Below are positions 21,227-29,790 of a stretch of 64,000 nt of DNA, in pieces. The position numbers were made by a program, and so were the translations under genes. The notes beneath the pieces were generated by a model. It had not been told where the DNA came from. It ran no database searches and saw only the letters and a list, made by a program, of their open reading frames with translations. This DNA is from Hoyosella altamirensis (lineage in GTDB: Bacteria; Actinomycetota; Actinomycetes; Mycobacteriales; Mycobacteriaceae): the NCBI RefSeq assembly GCF_014191505.1, contig NZ_JACHWS010000002.1, positions 682,001-746,000 of the forward strand. Reading direction: 5' to 3'. Positions within the stretch are counted from its first letter, which is position 1. Every line of letters starts with the position of its first letter.

Positions 21227-21766
21227 ATGACAGACAGCACGGAAACTAAGTTCATCAGCCTGTTGCGCGAACAAGTGAAGCAAGAATTCACTGCATCGCA
21301 GCAGTATATTGCGATAGCTGTTTACTTCGATAACGAAGACCTGCCCCAGCTTGCAAAGCACTTCTACGCGCAGGCCAACGAAGAGCACAACCACGCAATG
21401 ATGATTGTGCAGTATTTCCTCGATCGCGATATGCGAGTCGACATTCCAGGCGTCGAGCCTGTGCGCAACGACTTCACAAATGTGTTGCAGCCGCTCGAAC
21501 TCGCCCTGGACCAGGAGAGAGAAGTCACCGACCAGATCGTCAAGCTCGCTAGCACCGCCCGCGACGAAGGTGACTATGTGGGCGAACAGTTCATGCAGTG
21601 GTTCCTCAAGGAGCAGGTCGAGGAGGTCGCGACGATGACGACCCTGCTTGCCATTGCAAAGCGCGCGGGTGACAACCTGTTCGATCTCGAAACGTTCGTT
21701 GACCGGGAAGTAAGTCCTGCTACCCGGGACTCGACCGCCCCGCACGCGGCTGGCGGCGCGATCTAA
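21227..21766 (+). CDS. bfrB: Ferritin (BfrB-type, non-heme)
   Basis: Iron-storage 24-mer subunit with ferroxidase activity, 179 residues from the ATG at 21227 (MTDSTETKFISLLREQ). The ferritin four-helix pattern is clear: EFTASQQYIAIAVYFDNEDLPQLAKHFYAQANEEHNHAM with the ferroxidase Glu and ExxH ligands, and EEVATMTTLLAIAKR with a further Glu. No heme-binding Met of the BfrA type is placed centrally. The C-terminal tail resembles the flexible tail of mycobacterial BfrB. The longer frame back to 21158 overlaps the iron boxes and is not the start. Probably activated by iron-loaded IdeR. Confidence 0.95.
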   Translation: MTDSTETKFISLLREQVKQEFTASQQYIAIAVYFDNEDLPQLAKHFYAQANEEHNHAMMIVQYFLDRDMRVDIPGVEPVRNDFTNVLQPLELALDQEREVTDQIVKLASTARDEGDYVGEQFMQWFLKEQVEEVATMTTLLAIAKRAGDNLFDLETFVDREVSPATRDSTAPHAAGGAI

Positions 21767-21780
21767 CCGCAATCGCCGGA

Positions 21781-21830
21781 AGGCCTGGCTCCCAGCGAAT
21801 TCTCATCCGAGAGCGCCGGGGGCCAGGCTT
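21781..21830. terminator. Terminator between convergent bfrB and DUF5926 gene
   Basis: Inverted repeat AGGCCTGGCTCCC (21781-21793) with GGGGGCCAGGCTT (21818-21830), 13 bp with two wobble pairs and a 24-nt loop, followed by CTGTATT. Lies exactly between the two stops. Confidence 0.65.
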
Positions 21831-21836
21831 CTGTAT

Positions 21837-22769
21837 TCAGCGCAGCGTTACCTGGCGCCCGATCAGCCCATCACGTGAGCGTCGTTCTGCGGTATTCAGT
21901 GGCGCGTCGTCCGCAAGCGCCTCTAGGAGCCTCTTTTGCAGAGCGACGGCGGGCTGCACCCATTCCTCATGGTGCGATTCGGGGTCGAGATCGAAGACCG
22001 GCACGAGGAGCCCGTGCGCCCGGAACGACCCCGCGAAACGTGAACCCTCCCCCAGGGTCAATTCATCGCGGGCGTGCAGCCGCGCGAGCGCGCGCATCAG
22101 TGCTTCTTCGTCCTCAGGCCGCACCCACCGCAAGTGAGCCTTTTCCCCTGCATCAACCCACCATGCCGCGACGATCCCATCCGCCGCTAGGCGCGCCGAC
22201 GGCATGATCACCTCGTTAGCACGCTGGACCGCTGCTGCTACCTCAGCCGCGGGTTCCGATCCTTCAGGAATCCACCAGTTGAAATCGTTGTGGACGGTGA
22301 TATCGAGCAGACTGTCGGCGTCGAGGATGTCGGCTAGTGCCGGAGTGTCGCTGGATGGTGTCGCTTGCGTCAGTGAGGAGCCCGGCGTCGCGCCAAGGAC
22401 CCATTGTGTGGCGGCCGCCAGGTCCCGGCCAGGGTTGTCTGTGTGCGCAGCCAATTGCAGCGCTACGTACGCTTCATCGACTCCAGGATCGCCCACTGTG
22501 CGTACCAGCGAGGCCACGGCACCGGGCAGGACCGTCGCCAGCTTCAGATCTCGATCACCGGCGCTCTCGCCGGCGGACGCAGCGAGCGGCAACGGTGCCA
22601 CTGCGGATGGAACGAACTCGCGCAGCGCGACGATGTCACACTCCGCCGCTAGGCCTTCGAAAGGCCTGCGTGCCGGCAGTTCCGCGAGCCGTGCCTGGCG
22701 CTGGGCGAGCTTCTCTGCTCGCCGACTTCCCTCTTTCGGGCCTGCATTGCGCTTACTTTTCTTTCCCAC
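21837..22769 (-). CDS. DUF5926-family protein
   Basis: 310-residue cytoplasmic protein with a highly basic N-terminus (MGKKSKRNAGPKEGSRRAEK) followed by helical and mixed segments including VWWVDAGEKAHLRWV-like motifs (the WWVDAGEKAHLRW stretch at about 200). Actinobacteria-wide family without assigned function; some databases relate it to SEC-C/preprotein-translocase-like annotation, for which I see no support here. It is transcribed into the 21781-21830 terminator and lies 28 bp downstream of glpQ, probably in the same transcript. Confidence 0.75.
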   Translation of the reverse strand: MGKKSKRNAGPKEGSRRAEKLAQRQARLAELPARRPFEGLAAECDIVALREFVPSAVAPLPLAASAGESAGDRDLKLATVLPGAVASLVRTVGDPGVDEAYVALQLAAHTDNPGRDLAAATQWVLGATPGSSLTQATPSSDTPALADILDADSLLDITVHNDFNWWIPEGSEPAAEVAAAVQRANEVIMPSARLAADGIVAAWWVDAGEKAHLRWVRPEDEEALMRALARLHARDELTLGEGSRFAGSFRAHGLLVPVFDLDPESHHEEWVQPAVALQKRLLEALADDAPLNTAERRSRDGLIGRQVTLR

Positions 22770-22797
22770 ACAGCCAACCTACCGGGCGCGCTGTGGG

Positions 22798-23709
22798 TTA
22801 CCCCGATTGGCGCCGTGAATGTTGCCCATCAAGCTGAACCCTAGTCCGGAGCGGGAAGTTAGTTGCAAGCCAGCGAACCCCTAGATCACGGCAGAGCGCC
22901 ACGTCCTGTGGATGGTCCACTGTCCAGCAATATGTTGCGCGGCCCGAGGCTCTTGCTCGTTCAACGATGGACGGCCGCTCCCGCAACATCTTGATGGAGG
23001 GCCCAACTGCTGTCGGTGTTCCGCTCGCGCTCGGAGCGACGCCGAGATAACGCGAGTTCTCCCCGAGAAGTACTGACGGCAATCGAGGTGCAGCACGCCG
23101 GATCCGGAAAACTGCAGAGGGCGCGAAGGACATGAACACCACGGGTGGATCGGTCTCGGTGCGCGGATTGGCAAGCCCGAAACGCTGCAGCTCCGCGAGG
23201 AGCTTGAACTCCACGAGTCCGCCGAACCGCACAGGATGCTTGGTTTCGATGAAAAGTGTCTTTGGGCCCGGCCAATCCACCACCAGCGCTAACAACTCGC
23301 GCAGAGTGAGAACGGTTTGCGGTTCCGACGGTTCGGAATAGCGGTCAACCTCCGGGTTCGAGATGTCGGGATCACCCAGGGCGACAGATGTTCTCTCTGA
23401 GGCTGTAACCGAAGCATGCCAGCTGCCGTAGTCGTGCGCTTTCAGCGCGTCGAGTGTCATAGAACTGACTACGCCACGCCCGGTTGACGTCCGGTCAATC
23501 CGGCGATCATGCATACAGATCAGCTGGCCGTCGCGCGTCAAGCGGACATCGCACTCAAGGCCATCAGCACCTTGAGCCAGTGCGAGCTCATACGCCGCGA
23601 GCGTGTGTTCGGGCCGTTCCCCGGACGCACCACGGTGCGCGACTACACTCGGACGCCCACCAGGCCACCCAGCCGGTCGTGTCTTCACACTCTCATCGTT
23701 CCCGGACAA
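22798..23709 (-). CDS. glpQ1: Glycerophosphodiester phosphodiesterase
   Basis: 303-residue GDPD-family enzyme hydrolysing glycerophosphodiesters to glycerol-3-phosphate and an alcohol. Signature segments: VAHRGASGERPEHTLAAYE with the catalytic His-Arg, DGLECDVRLTRDGQLICMHD with the metal-binding Glu/Asp and second His, and the C-terminal CWTVDHPQDVALCRDLGVRWLATNFP. No signal peptide, so cytoplasmic like GlpQ1 (Rv3842c), which also lies next to bfrB in M. tuberculosis. Confidence 0.93.
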   Translation of the reverse strand: MSGNDESVKTRPAGWPGGRPSVVAHRGASGERPEHTLAAYELALAQGADGLECDVRLTRDGQLICMHDRRIDRTSTGRGVVSSMTLDALKAHDYGSWHASVTASERTSVALGDPDISNPEVDRYSEPSEPQTVLTLRELLALVVDWPGPKTLFIETKHPVRFGGLVEFKLLAELQRFGLANPRTETDPPVVFMSFAPSAVFRIRRAAPRLPSVLLGENSRYLGVAPSASGTPTAVGPSIKMLRERPSIVERARASGRATYCWTVDHPQDVALCRDLGVRWLATNFPLRTRVQLDGQHSRRQSG

Positions 23710-23733
23710 ATCAACCGGAGCAACAGCCCCAGG

Positions 23734-24729
23734 TTACGGCGATGCGGCAACAACCCAGCGTTTTGATGAACGCGGGCGGGTGCGGTCCCGTAGCTGGAGG
23801 AGCTCACGCATGACAACCAGCGTCATGACGGCGCATGCAGCAGCCAGGAAATGAGTAAGCGCCGCGAACTCGACACCATTCGCCTGAGCTTGCAATGTCG
23901 ACGCCGTCTCACGCCACAGCAGTGACAAGGCCTGACAGATCCAGGTTGCCACCCACAGCCCCCACCACACTCGCACCCGCAGCAGAGCAGCCTCTGCCTG
24001 CTGACCGAAATTGTCACGGGCGCGCGGACTGCTCAGCATTTCGCTCAACAGTGTCCCCGGATACCAGAGCGTCACAACTGGGAGCAGACAGCCGAGCAGT
24101 TGCTCTCGAACCGAACGCGTATCGCGGAGCTCCAACCTCGCGAACCACTCCCGCCTGAAATCGACCAGCCAGCACGCGGCACTGACCGCCGCGAGGAGTG
24201 AACAGATGATTGCCGCGAGCGCGGTCACCGCAACGAGGAAATCTGAGGAGAATACTAGCCAGGCCGGTACGAGCCTGGACCGGTTGTAGACCAGGAGTCC
24301 GAAGCGGAAGAGCTCTGCCATGCCCGCAGCGAGATAGAGTCCGGCCGCTACTACAAGGAATGAAACGGCATATCCGCCCCATAGCCGGGTACGAGGCTGT
24401 TTAGGCAACTCCTGCTGCGGTTTCTCATACAAGCTCCAGCCTGGGACAGTTGCCGCCTGAGGAGTCGGCGTGACTGGCGCGGACTTCCGTCCACGCGGCT
24501 CAGGAGATTCCGGCACAGCTGGCGGCCCGAGTGCCACCCAGCGGTGCGTGAGCGGGCGACGGAGTACTGGGTGCATCGGCGGTGCGGGCGGACGGGGCTT
24601 TGGGGTCACCTGTGCCGGATCACGCATCGGCGCTGCGAGCCGCCCGTTGCAGCGCGGACACCACATCGCGGCGACGTCACCAATCGGCCACACGGCACCG
24701 CAGCGCGTACAGCCTTGAACCCAGCCCAT
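23734..24729 (-). CDS. DUF4328-type membrane protein with N-terminal zinc ribbon
   Basis: 331 residues. The N-terminus has two CxxC pairs, CTRCGAVW and CPRCNGRLA (residues about 8-30), the pattern of a rubredoxin-like zinc ribbon; then a Pro-rich linker and a DUF4328 membrane domain with about five hydrophobic segments including LVVAAGLYLAAGMAEL and LLGCLLPVVTLWYPGTLL. Same location as Rv3843c. Upstream of glpQ by 24 bp. Function unknown. Confidence 0.8.
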   Translation of the reverse strand: MGWVQGCTRCGAVWPIGDVAAMWCPRCNGRLAAPMRDPAQVTPKPRPPAPPMHPVLRRPLTHRWVALGPPAVPESPEPRGRKSAPVTPTPQAATVPGWSLYEKPQQELPKQPRTRLWGGYAVSFLVVAAGLYLAAGMAELFRFGLLVYNRSRLVPAWLVFSSDFLVAVTALAAIICSLLAAVSAACWLVDFRREWFARLELRDTRSVREQLLGCLLPVVTLWYPGTLLSEMLSSPRARDNFGQQAEAALLRVRVWWGLWVATWICQALSLLWRETASTLQAQANGVEFAALTHFLAAACAVMTLVVMRELLQLRDRTRPRSSKRWVVAASP

Positions 24730-24744
24730 TGTTTACGCCATCCG

Positions 24745-25086
24745 CTAGTAGACCGACCCGGGAGATCCGTCCAGAGCAATCACGCGGCGCCCTTCTTTTT
24801 GCCACGCCACCATGCCACCTGAAACGTTGGTCGCCTCGTAGCCGATCTGGTTGAGCCACTGAATGACGCGGAAGCTGCGACCCCCGCTGCGGCAGATGAC
24901 AAAAAGTTCCGCATCAGGATCTACCTCATCGACTCGCGACGGCACGTCCCCCAGTGGAATGTGCAATGCGCCGGGTGCATGCCCCTGGTCCCATTCATCT
25001 TGCTCGCGAACGTCGAGCAGAACGACCGACTCCGAGAACTCCTCCGGGAGGTCGCCGATGGGAACGGAACGCACACTTTCACTCAC
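24745..25086 (-). CDS. Rhodanese-like domain protein
   Basis: 113-residue single rhodanese domain: VVLLDVREQDEWDQGHAPGALHIPLG and the active-site loop VICRSGGRSF with the persulfide-forming Cys. Probably a cytoplasmic sulfurtransferase. The start is taken as GTG 25086 (VSESVRSVPIGDL); the frame stays open to 25248 but the extra N-terminus is Arg/Ser-rich and runs into the DnaA-box region. It starts the minus-strand run that continues through DUF4328 and glpQ. Confidence 0.88.
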   Translation of the reverse strand: MSESVRSVPIGDLPEEFSESVVLLDVREQDEWDQGHAPGALHIPLGDVPSRVDEVDPDAELFVICRSGGRSFRVIQWLNQIGYEATNVSGGMVAWQKEGRRVIALDGSPGSVY

Positions 25087-25238
25087 ATCTCGATACTGAC
25101 ACGCCGAGCGCTCTTGTTCCAGGCGGCCTCGCGAACGCGCGCAACGAGAGCGAGATTCGACTGGGCTCCTGCGAATTGGACACCCCATAGCAACACGCCG
25201 TTCACTGGCTGTGATTTCGCTAACATTAGTTAGCAAAG

Positions 25239-25349
25239 TTATCCACAATATCCACAGGTCTATCCACAGAAACGGTGGATAACCCGCCCAAAACTAGCTC
25301 TGTGGCCTGGGATGATGAAAACTTGTCCACAAGTTCCCCCTTGTCCACA
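25239..25349. other. Cluster of six DnaA boxes (intergenic 25087-25415)
   Basis: Within 111 bp: TTATCCACA (25239-25247, perfect E. coli-type consensus), ATATCCACA (25248-25256), CTATCCACA (25260-25268), reverse box GGTGGATAA (25274-25282), and two TTGTCCACA (25323-25331 and 25341-25349, the actinobacterial consensus). The first perfect TTGTCCACA lies in a 16-bp palindrome, AACTTGTCCACAAGTT (25320-25335). The whole gene-free stretch 25087-25415 lies between the sppA stop and the rhodanese start, both minus strand; apart from the boxes nothing else was recognised in it. Likely a DnaA-binding locus (regulatory or titration), less likely an origin. Confidence 0.8.
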
Positions 25350-25415
25350 CCCAAGTTGTCACCAGCCTGTTAACTCTCAGCACCGACCGGTTTGCCCGAA
25401 TATCCGAAATCGGGC

Positions 25416-26324
25416 TCATCGACCGAAACGGCCCCACGCAACACGCGCCTCAAGAGTCTCGACTGTCGCACCGACAAGTGCCTGCGCAGCTGCGGCACCG
25501 AATCGTCCCAGCGCACTGTCCATGCCGAATGGGTCCGGAAACGGCATGCCCAGCCGCGCAAAGAACGGCTTCTTCGGCGCGACGAATTCCACCTCCGCGT
25601 GGGGGAACTTCTTCGCAGCGATCTCCCTCAGCGAACCGACACCGTCTATCAGGCCGCGCTGCAATGCCTCGCGCCCGAGCCACACGTCCCCGTTGAAAAG
25701 GTCCTCGTCCTGCCGAAGCTGGGGCCCACGACGTTCCAGCACCCACGTGCGAAAAAGATCATGCAACGCGCCTTGCAAGCCCGAAAGCCACTCGACGTCG
25801 TCCGCCCGCTCCGCAGTAAAGGGATCGAGCCGCGCTTTCTCAGTTCCAGAGGTATATACGCGACGCTCCACACCCAGCTTCGATATCAAGTCCTGGAACC
25901 CAAATCCCGCCGAGATCACCCCGATCGAGCCGACGACTGAGGTTTCCGCCGCGTAGATTTCGTCGGCGGCGCACGCAACCCAGTAGCCTCCCGATGCAGC
26001 AACGTCCTCACAGAACGCGATAACCGGAACCTTGTGCTTCTCCGCGAGCTGCCGAATCCGCGAGGCGATCACTTCACTCTGTGTAGGCGAACCACCTGGA
26101 GAGTTGATGAGGAGCGCGACAGCCTTGACGCGGTCCATGCCGAACGCGCGAATGAGCTGCTCGTCGATCGATTCTGCGGACACCACGTGCCGTGCGATAC
26201 CGGCAGGTCCTGCCGCGATCATCCCGTGCACACGGACGACGGCCACAACACCGCGGCCGTCTCCGCCAAGCGCGCTGGGGAGCTTCGCGGTCAGTGGCTT
26301 AGGGAGATTCATCAACTTAGACAT
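25416..26324 (-). CDS. sppA: S49-family peptidase (short SppA, signal peptide peptidase type)
   Basis: 302-residue serine protease of the Clp/crotonase fold. AVALLINSPGGSPTQSEVIA and FCEDVAASGGYWVACAADEI carry the nucleophile Ser 111; the general base Lys is expected at 163 (SGTEKARLDPF). No N-terminal transmembrane helix is evident, unlike E. coli SppA, so it may act at the membrane surface or in the cytoplasm. Family members degrade cleaved signal peptides or act in envelope stress. Divergent from the ABC exporter gene, 93 bp away. Confidence 0.9.
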   Translation of the reverse strand: MSKLMNLPKPLTAKLPSALGGDGRGVVAVVRVHGMIAAGPAGIARHVVSAESIDEQLIRAFGMDRVKAVALLINSPGGSPTQSEVIASRIRQLAEKHKVPVIAFCEDVAASGGYWVACAADEIYAAETSVVGSIGVISAGFGFQDLISKLGVERRVYTSGTEKARLDPFTAERADDVEWLSGLQGALHDLFRTWVLERRGPQLRQDEDLFNGDVWLGREALQRGLIDGVGSLREIAAKKFPHAEVEFVAPKKPFFARLGMPFPDPFGMDSALGRFGAAAAQALVGATVETLEARVAWGRFGR

Positions 26325-26417
26325 GCCGCCAGCGTAGTTGCGCAGGGAATATGTCGCCGGTGCCTGATGTCATAGGACACAAGCCGCGCAGGCGGCAAGG
26401 GACGACGAGGAGCCGTC

Positions 26418-28361
26418 ATGAGCATGGAAGTCACCGCGTGGACCGCGATGTATAACGCGATGCACGCACAGCAGGATCGCCGCCCCTTCTCGAAAGAAAC
26501 AGTCAAACGCATCTGGGCATTCGCACGGCCCCACCACCGCGAACTATGGATCTTCCTTGGATTAGGTGTCGTCCTCGCCGTGCTTGCCGTATTGACACCG
26601 CTGCTCGCTGGCCGGGTGGTGAACGCGATCGTCGACAACGCTGCCGTCGCAACCGTGGCGTGGCTCGCGGTCATCATCGCAATCATCGCCGTCGCGGAAG
26701 CCGCCTTCGGCATCGTTCACCGTTGGCTCTCCGCCCGGATCGGCGAGGCACTGATTCTTGACTTGCGAACCGCGGTATTCGATCACGTCCAGCGCATGCC
26801 GATCGCCTTTTTCACGCGGACGCGCACCGGTGCGCTCGTCAGCCGCCTCAACAATGACGTCATCGGCGCCCAGCGTGCTTTCAGTGACACGCTCGCAGGT
26901 GTCGTCAGCAACCTCGTCACGCTCATCCTCACGCTAATCGTGATGATGACACTCTCATGGCAGATCACCTTGCTTGCGCTGCTCCTGTTGCCCGTGTTCA
27001 TGCTTCCTGCGCGCAGCGTTGGTTCACGTCTGGCTCGGCTAGAACGCGAAGCGGCAAACCACAACTCCGCGATGAGTACCCAGATGACGGAACGCTTCTC
27101 CGCACCTGGCGCGACGCTGGTCAAACTGTTCGGGCGCCCGCAGCGAGAATCAGCAGAGTTCGCTGTCCGTGCGTCCCGGGTGCGCGACATCGGCGTGCGC
27201 TCAGCGATGGTGCAGTGGCTTTTCGTCACGGCACTGACCCTGGTGTCGGCGCTCGCGCTTGCACTCGTCTACGGCGTCGGGGGTTTCTACGCGCTGCGTG
27301 GCCAACTCGACCCCGGCACGGTGGTGGCGCTCGCTCTCTTGCTAACACGGTTGTACTCGCCGCTGACCTCCCTCGCGAGCGCACGCGTCGACGTCATGAG
27401 CGCCCTCGTCAGCTTCGAGCGAGTCTTCGAGGTGCTCGACCTGAAGCCCCTGATCGTCGAGAAAGACGAGGCTGTCGATGTTCCCGCAGGCCCAGTGGGG
27501 GTCGAGTTCTCGCAGGTCCGTTTCGCGTACCCAGCGGCGGACAAGATTTCACTCGCTTCGCTCGAAGAAGTAGCCCAGCTCGATACCCGAGCTGGGACAG
27601 AAGTGCTGCATGACGTCTCGTTCCACGTGGAACCAGGCCAGATGGTTGCGCTCGTCGGATCGTCCGGCGCCGGAAAGTCGACGCTCGCCCAGCTTGTCCC
27701 CCGCCTTTATGACGTCGACGCGGGGGCCGTTTCGATTGGTGGCCGCGACGTTCGGGATCTGCGGACCGCGTCGATTCGGAACGCCGTGGGCATGGTCACA
27801 CAGGATGGGCATCTCTTCCACGAATCAATTCGCGACAACCTCCTGCTTGCCGGCCCGGAGGCTACCGAAGAGCAACTGTGGGATGTCCTTCGGCGTGCGC
27901 GCCTCGACGACCTCGTCGGCGCTCTGCCAGACGGCCTCGATACCGTTGTCGGGGAACGGGGCTACCGGCTCTCGGGTGGCGAACGTCAGCGACTCACCAT
28001 CGCCCGGCTCCTGCTCGCACAGCCGCGAATCGTCATCCTCGACGAAGCGACTGCGCACCTCGATTCGACGTCGGAAGCGGCGGTCCAGGCCGCGCTGAAC
28101 GAAGCCCTCGAAGGACGAACCGCGCTTGTGATCGCGCACCGGCTCTCCACGATCCGGGCCGCAGACCAGATACTCGTCGTCGAGGACGGCCGGATCATCG
28201 AACGTGGCACCCACACCGAACTACTCGCGCGCGGCGGCCGGTACGGCGAGCTCTACCGCACCCAATTCGCCGACCAGCCAGGTGTGAACGGTGACGACGT
28301 GTGCGGCGCAGAGGAGGCGTGCACTCCAGGAAAAGCTGCCGCGAGCATCTACGGGGCGTGA
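26418..28361 (+). CDS. ABC exporter, fused permease and ATP-binding protein
   Basis: 647-residue half-transporter (type IV exporter, MsbA/LmrA-like) that should work as a homodimer. N-terminal cytoplasmic elbow, six transmembrane helices in residues ~35-320 (including HVQRMPIAFFTRTRTGALVSRLNND coupling-helix segment), then the nucleotide-binding domain: Walker A GSSGAGKST (~414), Q-loop, signature LSGGERQR (~518), Walker B RIVILDEATAHLD and the H-loop IAHRLSTIR. A 17-residue insertion (LASLEEVAQLDTRAGTE) precedes the first beta strand. GAGG lies before the ATG. The C-terminal tail holds two Cys residues. Substrate unknown. Confidence 0.92.
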   Translation: MSMEVTAWTAMYNAMHAQQDRRPFSKETVKRIWAFARPHHRELWIFLGLGVVLAVLAVLTPLLAGRVVNAIVDNAAVATVAWLAVIIAIIAVAEAAFGIVHRWLSARIGEALILDLRTAVFDHVQRMPIAFFTRTRTGALVSRLNNDVIGAQRAFSDTLAGVVSNLVTLILTLIVMMTLSWQITLLALLLLPVFMLPARSVGSRLARLEREAANHNSAMSTQMTERFSAPGATLVKLFGRPQRESAEFAVRASRVRDIGVRSAMVQWLFVTALTLVSALALALVYGVGGFYALRGQLDPGTVVALALLLTRLYSPLTSLASARVDVMSALVSFERVFEVLDLKPLIVEKDEAVDVPAGPVGVEFSQVRFAYPAADKISLASLEEVAQLDTRAGTEVLHDVSFHVEPGQMVALVGSSGAGKSTLAQLVPRLYDVDAGAVSIGGRDVRDLRTASIRNAVGMVTQDGHLFHESIRDNLLLAGPEATEEQLWDVLRRARLDDLVGALPDGLDTVVGERGYRLSGGERQRLTIARLLLAQPRIVILDEATAHLDSTSEAAVQAALNEALEGRTALVIAHRLSTIRAADQILVVEDGRIIERGTHTELLARGGRYGELYRTQFADQPGVNGDDVCGAEEACTPGKAAASIYGA

Positions 28362-28477
28362 TTGTCAGCCACCCTTCATTCCGGCTGGTTTTGGCGCCAT
28401 TCGGAGCTTCCCGATCGTCGTCAACACGAGGACAATAAATTAAGCCACTTCGTGTTGAAAATCGAGAAGGGTCGGCC

Positions 28478-28819
28478 ATGACAACCACGAGTGAGTCGAC
28501 GACAACGACGTCAGCACAGCAGTACATGGGAGCCGTCGCCCCCAAGCTGGCCTCACTCACCGACGATGTTCTGTACAACGACATCTGGGCGCGGCCTGAA
28601 CTCGCCGCGCGCGACCGAAGCCTAATAACAGTGGCCGCTCTCATCTCTGGAGGCAACCACGAACAACTGCGCTACCACCTGAATCTGGCACTGAAGAACG
28701 GCGTCACCGAGACCGAACTCGTAGAAGTCATCACGCACATCGCCTTCTACGCTGGATGGCCCAAAGCTATTTCGGCAGTCACGGTGGCCAAAGCGGTGTT
28801 TGGGCCTATCTCTCTCTAA
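28478..28819 (+). CDS. Carboxymuconolactone decarboxylase family protein
   Basis: 113-residue AhpD-like/CMD-fold protein: ELAARDRSLITVAALISGGN, QLRYHLNLALKNGVTETELVEVITHIAFYAGWP, the normal gamma-CMD layout (small all-helical hexamer subunit). There is no CxxC, so it is not an AhpD-type peroxidase; the His near NHEQLRYH may be the catalytic residue, as in decarboxylases. The stop overlaps that of the convergent ArsR-GNAT fusion by 4 bp. It has its own promoter region (28362-28477, with an AT-rich AATAAATTAAG). Link to the arsenic-type locus is only positional. Confidence 0.85.
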   Translation: MTTTSESTTTTSAQQYMGAVAPKLASLTDDVLYNDIWARPELAARDRSLITVAALISGGNHEQLRYHLNLALKNGVTETELVEVITHIAFYAGWPKAISAVTVAKAVFGPISL

Positions 28820-29694
28820 CCCGCAATGCTGCTACGCCGTTCGAGAAGGACGGTATCGCGCCAAACTCCGTCGAGGCGAGCGATTTTCTCGCGTATCCCG
28901 ATCGTTCGGAAACCCTCAGAGTGGTACAGGGAGATTGCGGCCCGGTTCTCCGGGAAGATCGAGGTTTGCAACGTCCAGATCCCGTCGGCGTCGGCGGACG
29001 TGACTTGCTTGCTCAGCATGGTTTTTCCGATGCCACGGCCGCGCATGCCGTCGGTAACGTAGACGGAACTCTCGGCAACTCCCCCGTAGCAGTCCCGAAC
29101 CGACACCGTGCTCAGGGCCGCCCAGCCCGTAACGACATCGTCGATGGTTGCCACCCACCGATGGTTCGGGAGCCACTGCTCATCGAGGTTTTCCCGGCTT
29201 GGAACCTCGGTGGTAAAGGTGGCGTTGCGAGTGTCGATGCCCTCACCGTAGATCCGGAGGACCGCGTCCCAGTCGTTGTCGGTCATCGCGCGCACGGTGA
29301 CGTCGGGCAGATCGCTAGGGCGGGACGGGCGCGGCGTCAGAACACCCATCACCACGTCGGCAGCTTGTGGAAGGGCCACGCAGCAAGTCGGATTCATCGC
29401 AACAACGGTGCTGGTTCCAGCCTTGCGCAAGCTCACAAACCCCACCTCGGCGAGCTTGCGTATGTGATGGGAGACCGTCGGTTGCCCTATACCCAGGGCC
29501 TCCGCTAGAGCGCCGACAGTGATGCCGCCGGGAGTGCTCGCGACGCGGTGCAAGAGCCGGACCCGCATCGGTTCGGCCAGACAAGCGAACCACTGCGCAA
29601 ACGTCTCAGCATCACTCTGCTTTAGCACGTTTGAGCAGGCCTGACCCTGGTCCGAATCGCCGACACGCGCGCTCGGGGGCCGCAGGGAGGTCAT
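28816..29694 (-). CDS. ArsR-family regulator fused to an ArsN-like GNAT acetyltransferase
   Basis: 292 residues in two domains. 1-115: ArsR/SmtB winged helix (FACLAEPMRVRLLHRV, ALAEALGIGQPTVSHHIRKLAEVGFV) with Cys 20, Cys 38 and the adjacent pair Cys 104-Cys 105 as candidate As(III)-binding residues. 125-292: GNAT domain of the phosphinothricin/arsinothricin N-acetyltransferase type (VRAMTDNDWDAVLRIYGEGIDTRNATF, the acetyl-CoA loop RGRGIGKTML, ENRAAISLYHSEGFRTIG, WRDTVLLERR). One continuous reading frame, no internal stop. It is divergent from an MFS exporter and an ArsO-like gene across a palindrome-rich gap, so it probably represses them and itself while its second half acetylates an organoarsenical or glutamate-analogue toxin. 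Substrate is inferred. Confidence 0.88.
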   Translation of the reverse strand: MTSLRPPSARVGDSDQGQACSNVLKQSDAETFAQWFACLAEPMRVRLLHRVASTPGGITVGALAEALGIGQPTVSHHIRKLAEVGFVSLRKAGTSTVVAMNPTCCVALPQAADVVMGVLTPRPSRPSDLPDVTVRAMTDNDWDAVLRIYGEGIDTRNATFTTEVPSRENLDEQWLPNHRWVATIDDVVTGWAALSTVSVRDCYGGVAESSVYVTDGMRGRGIGKTMLSKQVTSADADGIWTLQTSIFPENRAAISLYHSEGFRTIGIREKIARLDGVWRDTVLLERRSSIAG

Positions 29695-29703
29695 TCATCC
29701 ACT

Positions 29704-29777
29704 ATATCGACTCGCATCAATGGTTGCCTTCATCGACGCATGTCGATATATTTCTTTAAAGATCGATCACTGTCGAT
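29704..29777. promoter_or_regulatory. Candidate ArsR operator between the divergent genes
   Basis: Perfect palindrome ATCGAC-GCAT-GTCGAT at 29732-29747; an outer copy of the half-site ATATCGAC at 29704-29711 is the reverse complement of GTCGATAT at 29742-29749; a further GTCGAT lies at 29772-29777. Repetition of the same half-site in the 96-bp gap between the fusion gene and the MFS start suggests regulator binding over both promoters. Confidence 0.6.
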
Positions 29778-29790
29778 GAAAGGGGCGGGT

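Noticed and set aside
25087-25415. The DnaA-box cluster as the chromosomal oriC
   Set aside because: No dnaA, dnaN, gyrB, rpmH or rnpA nearby and no clear AT-rich unwinding element next to the boxes; kept as a DnaA-binding locus only.
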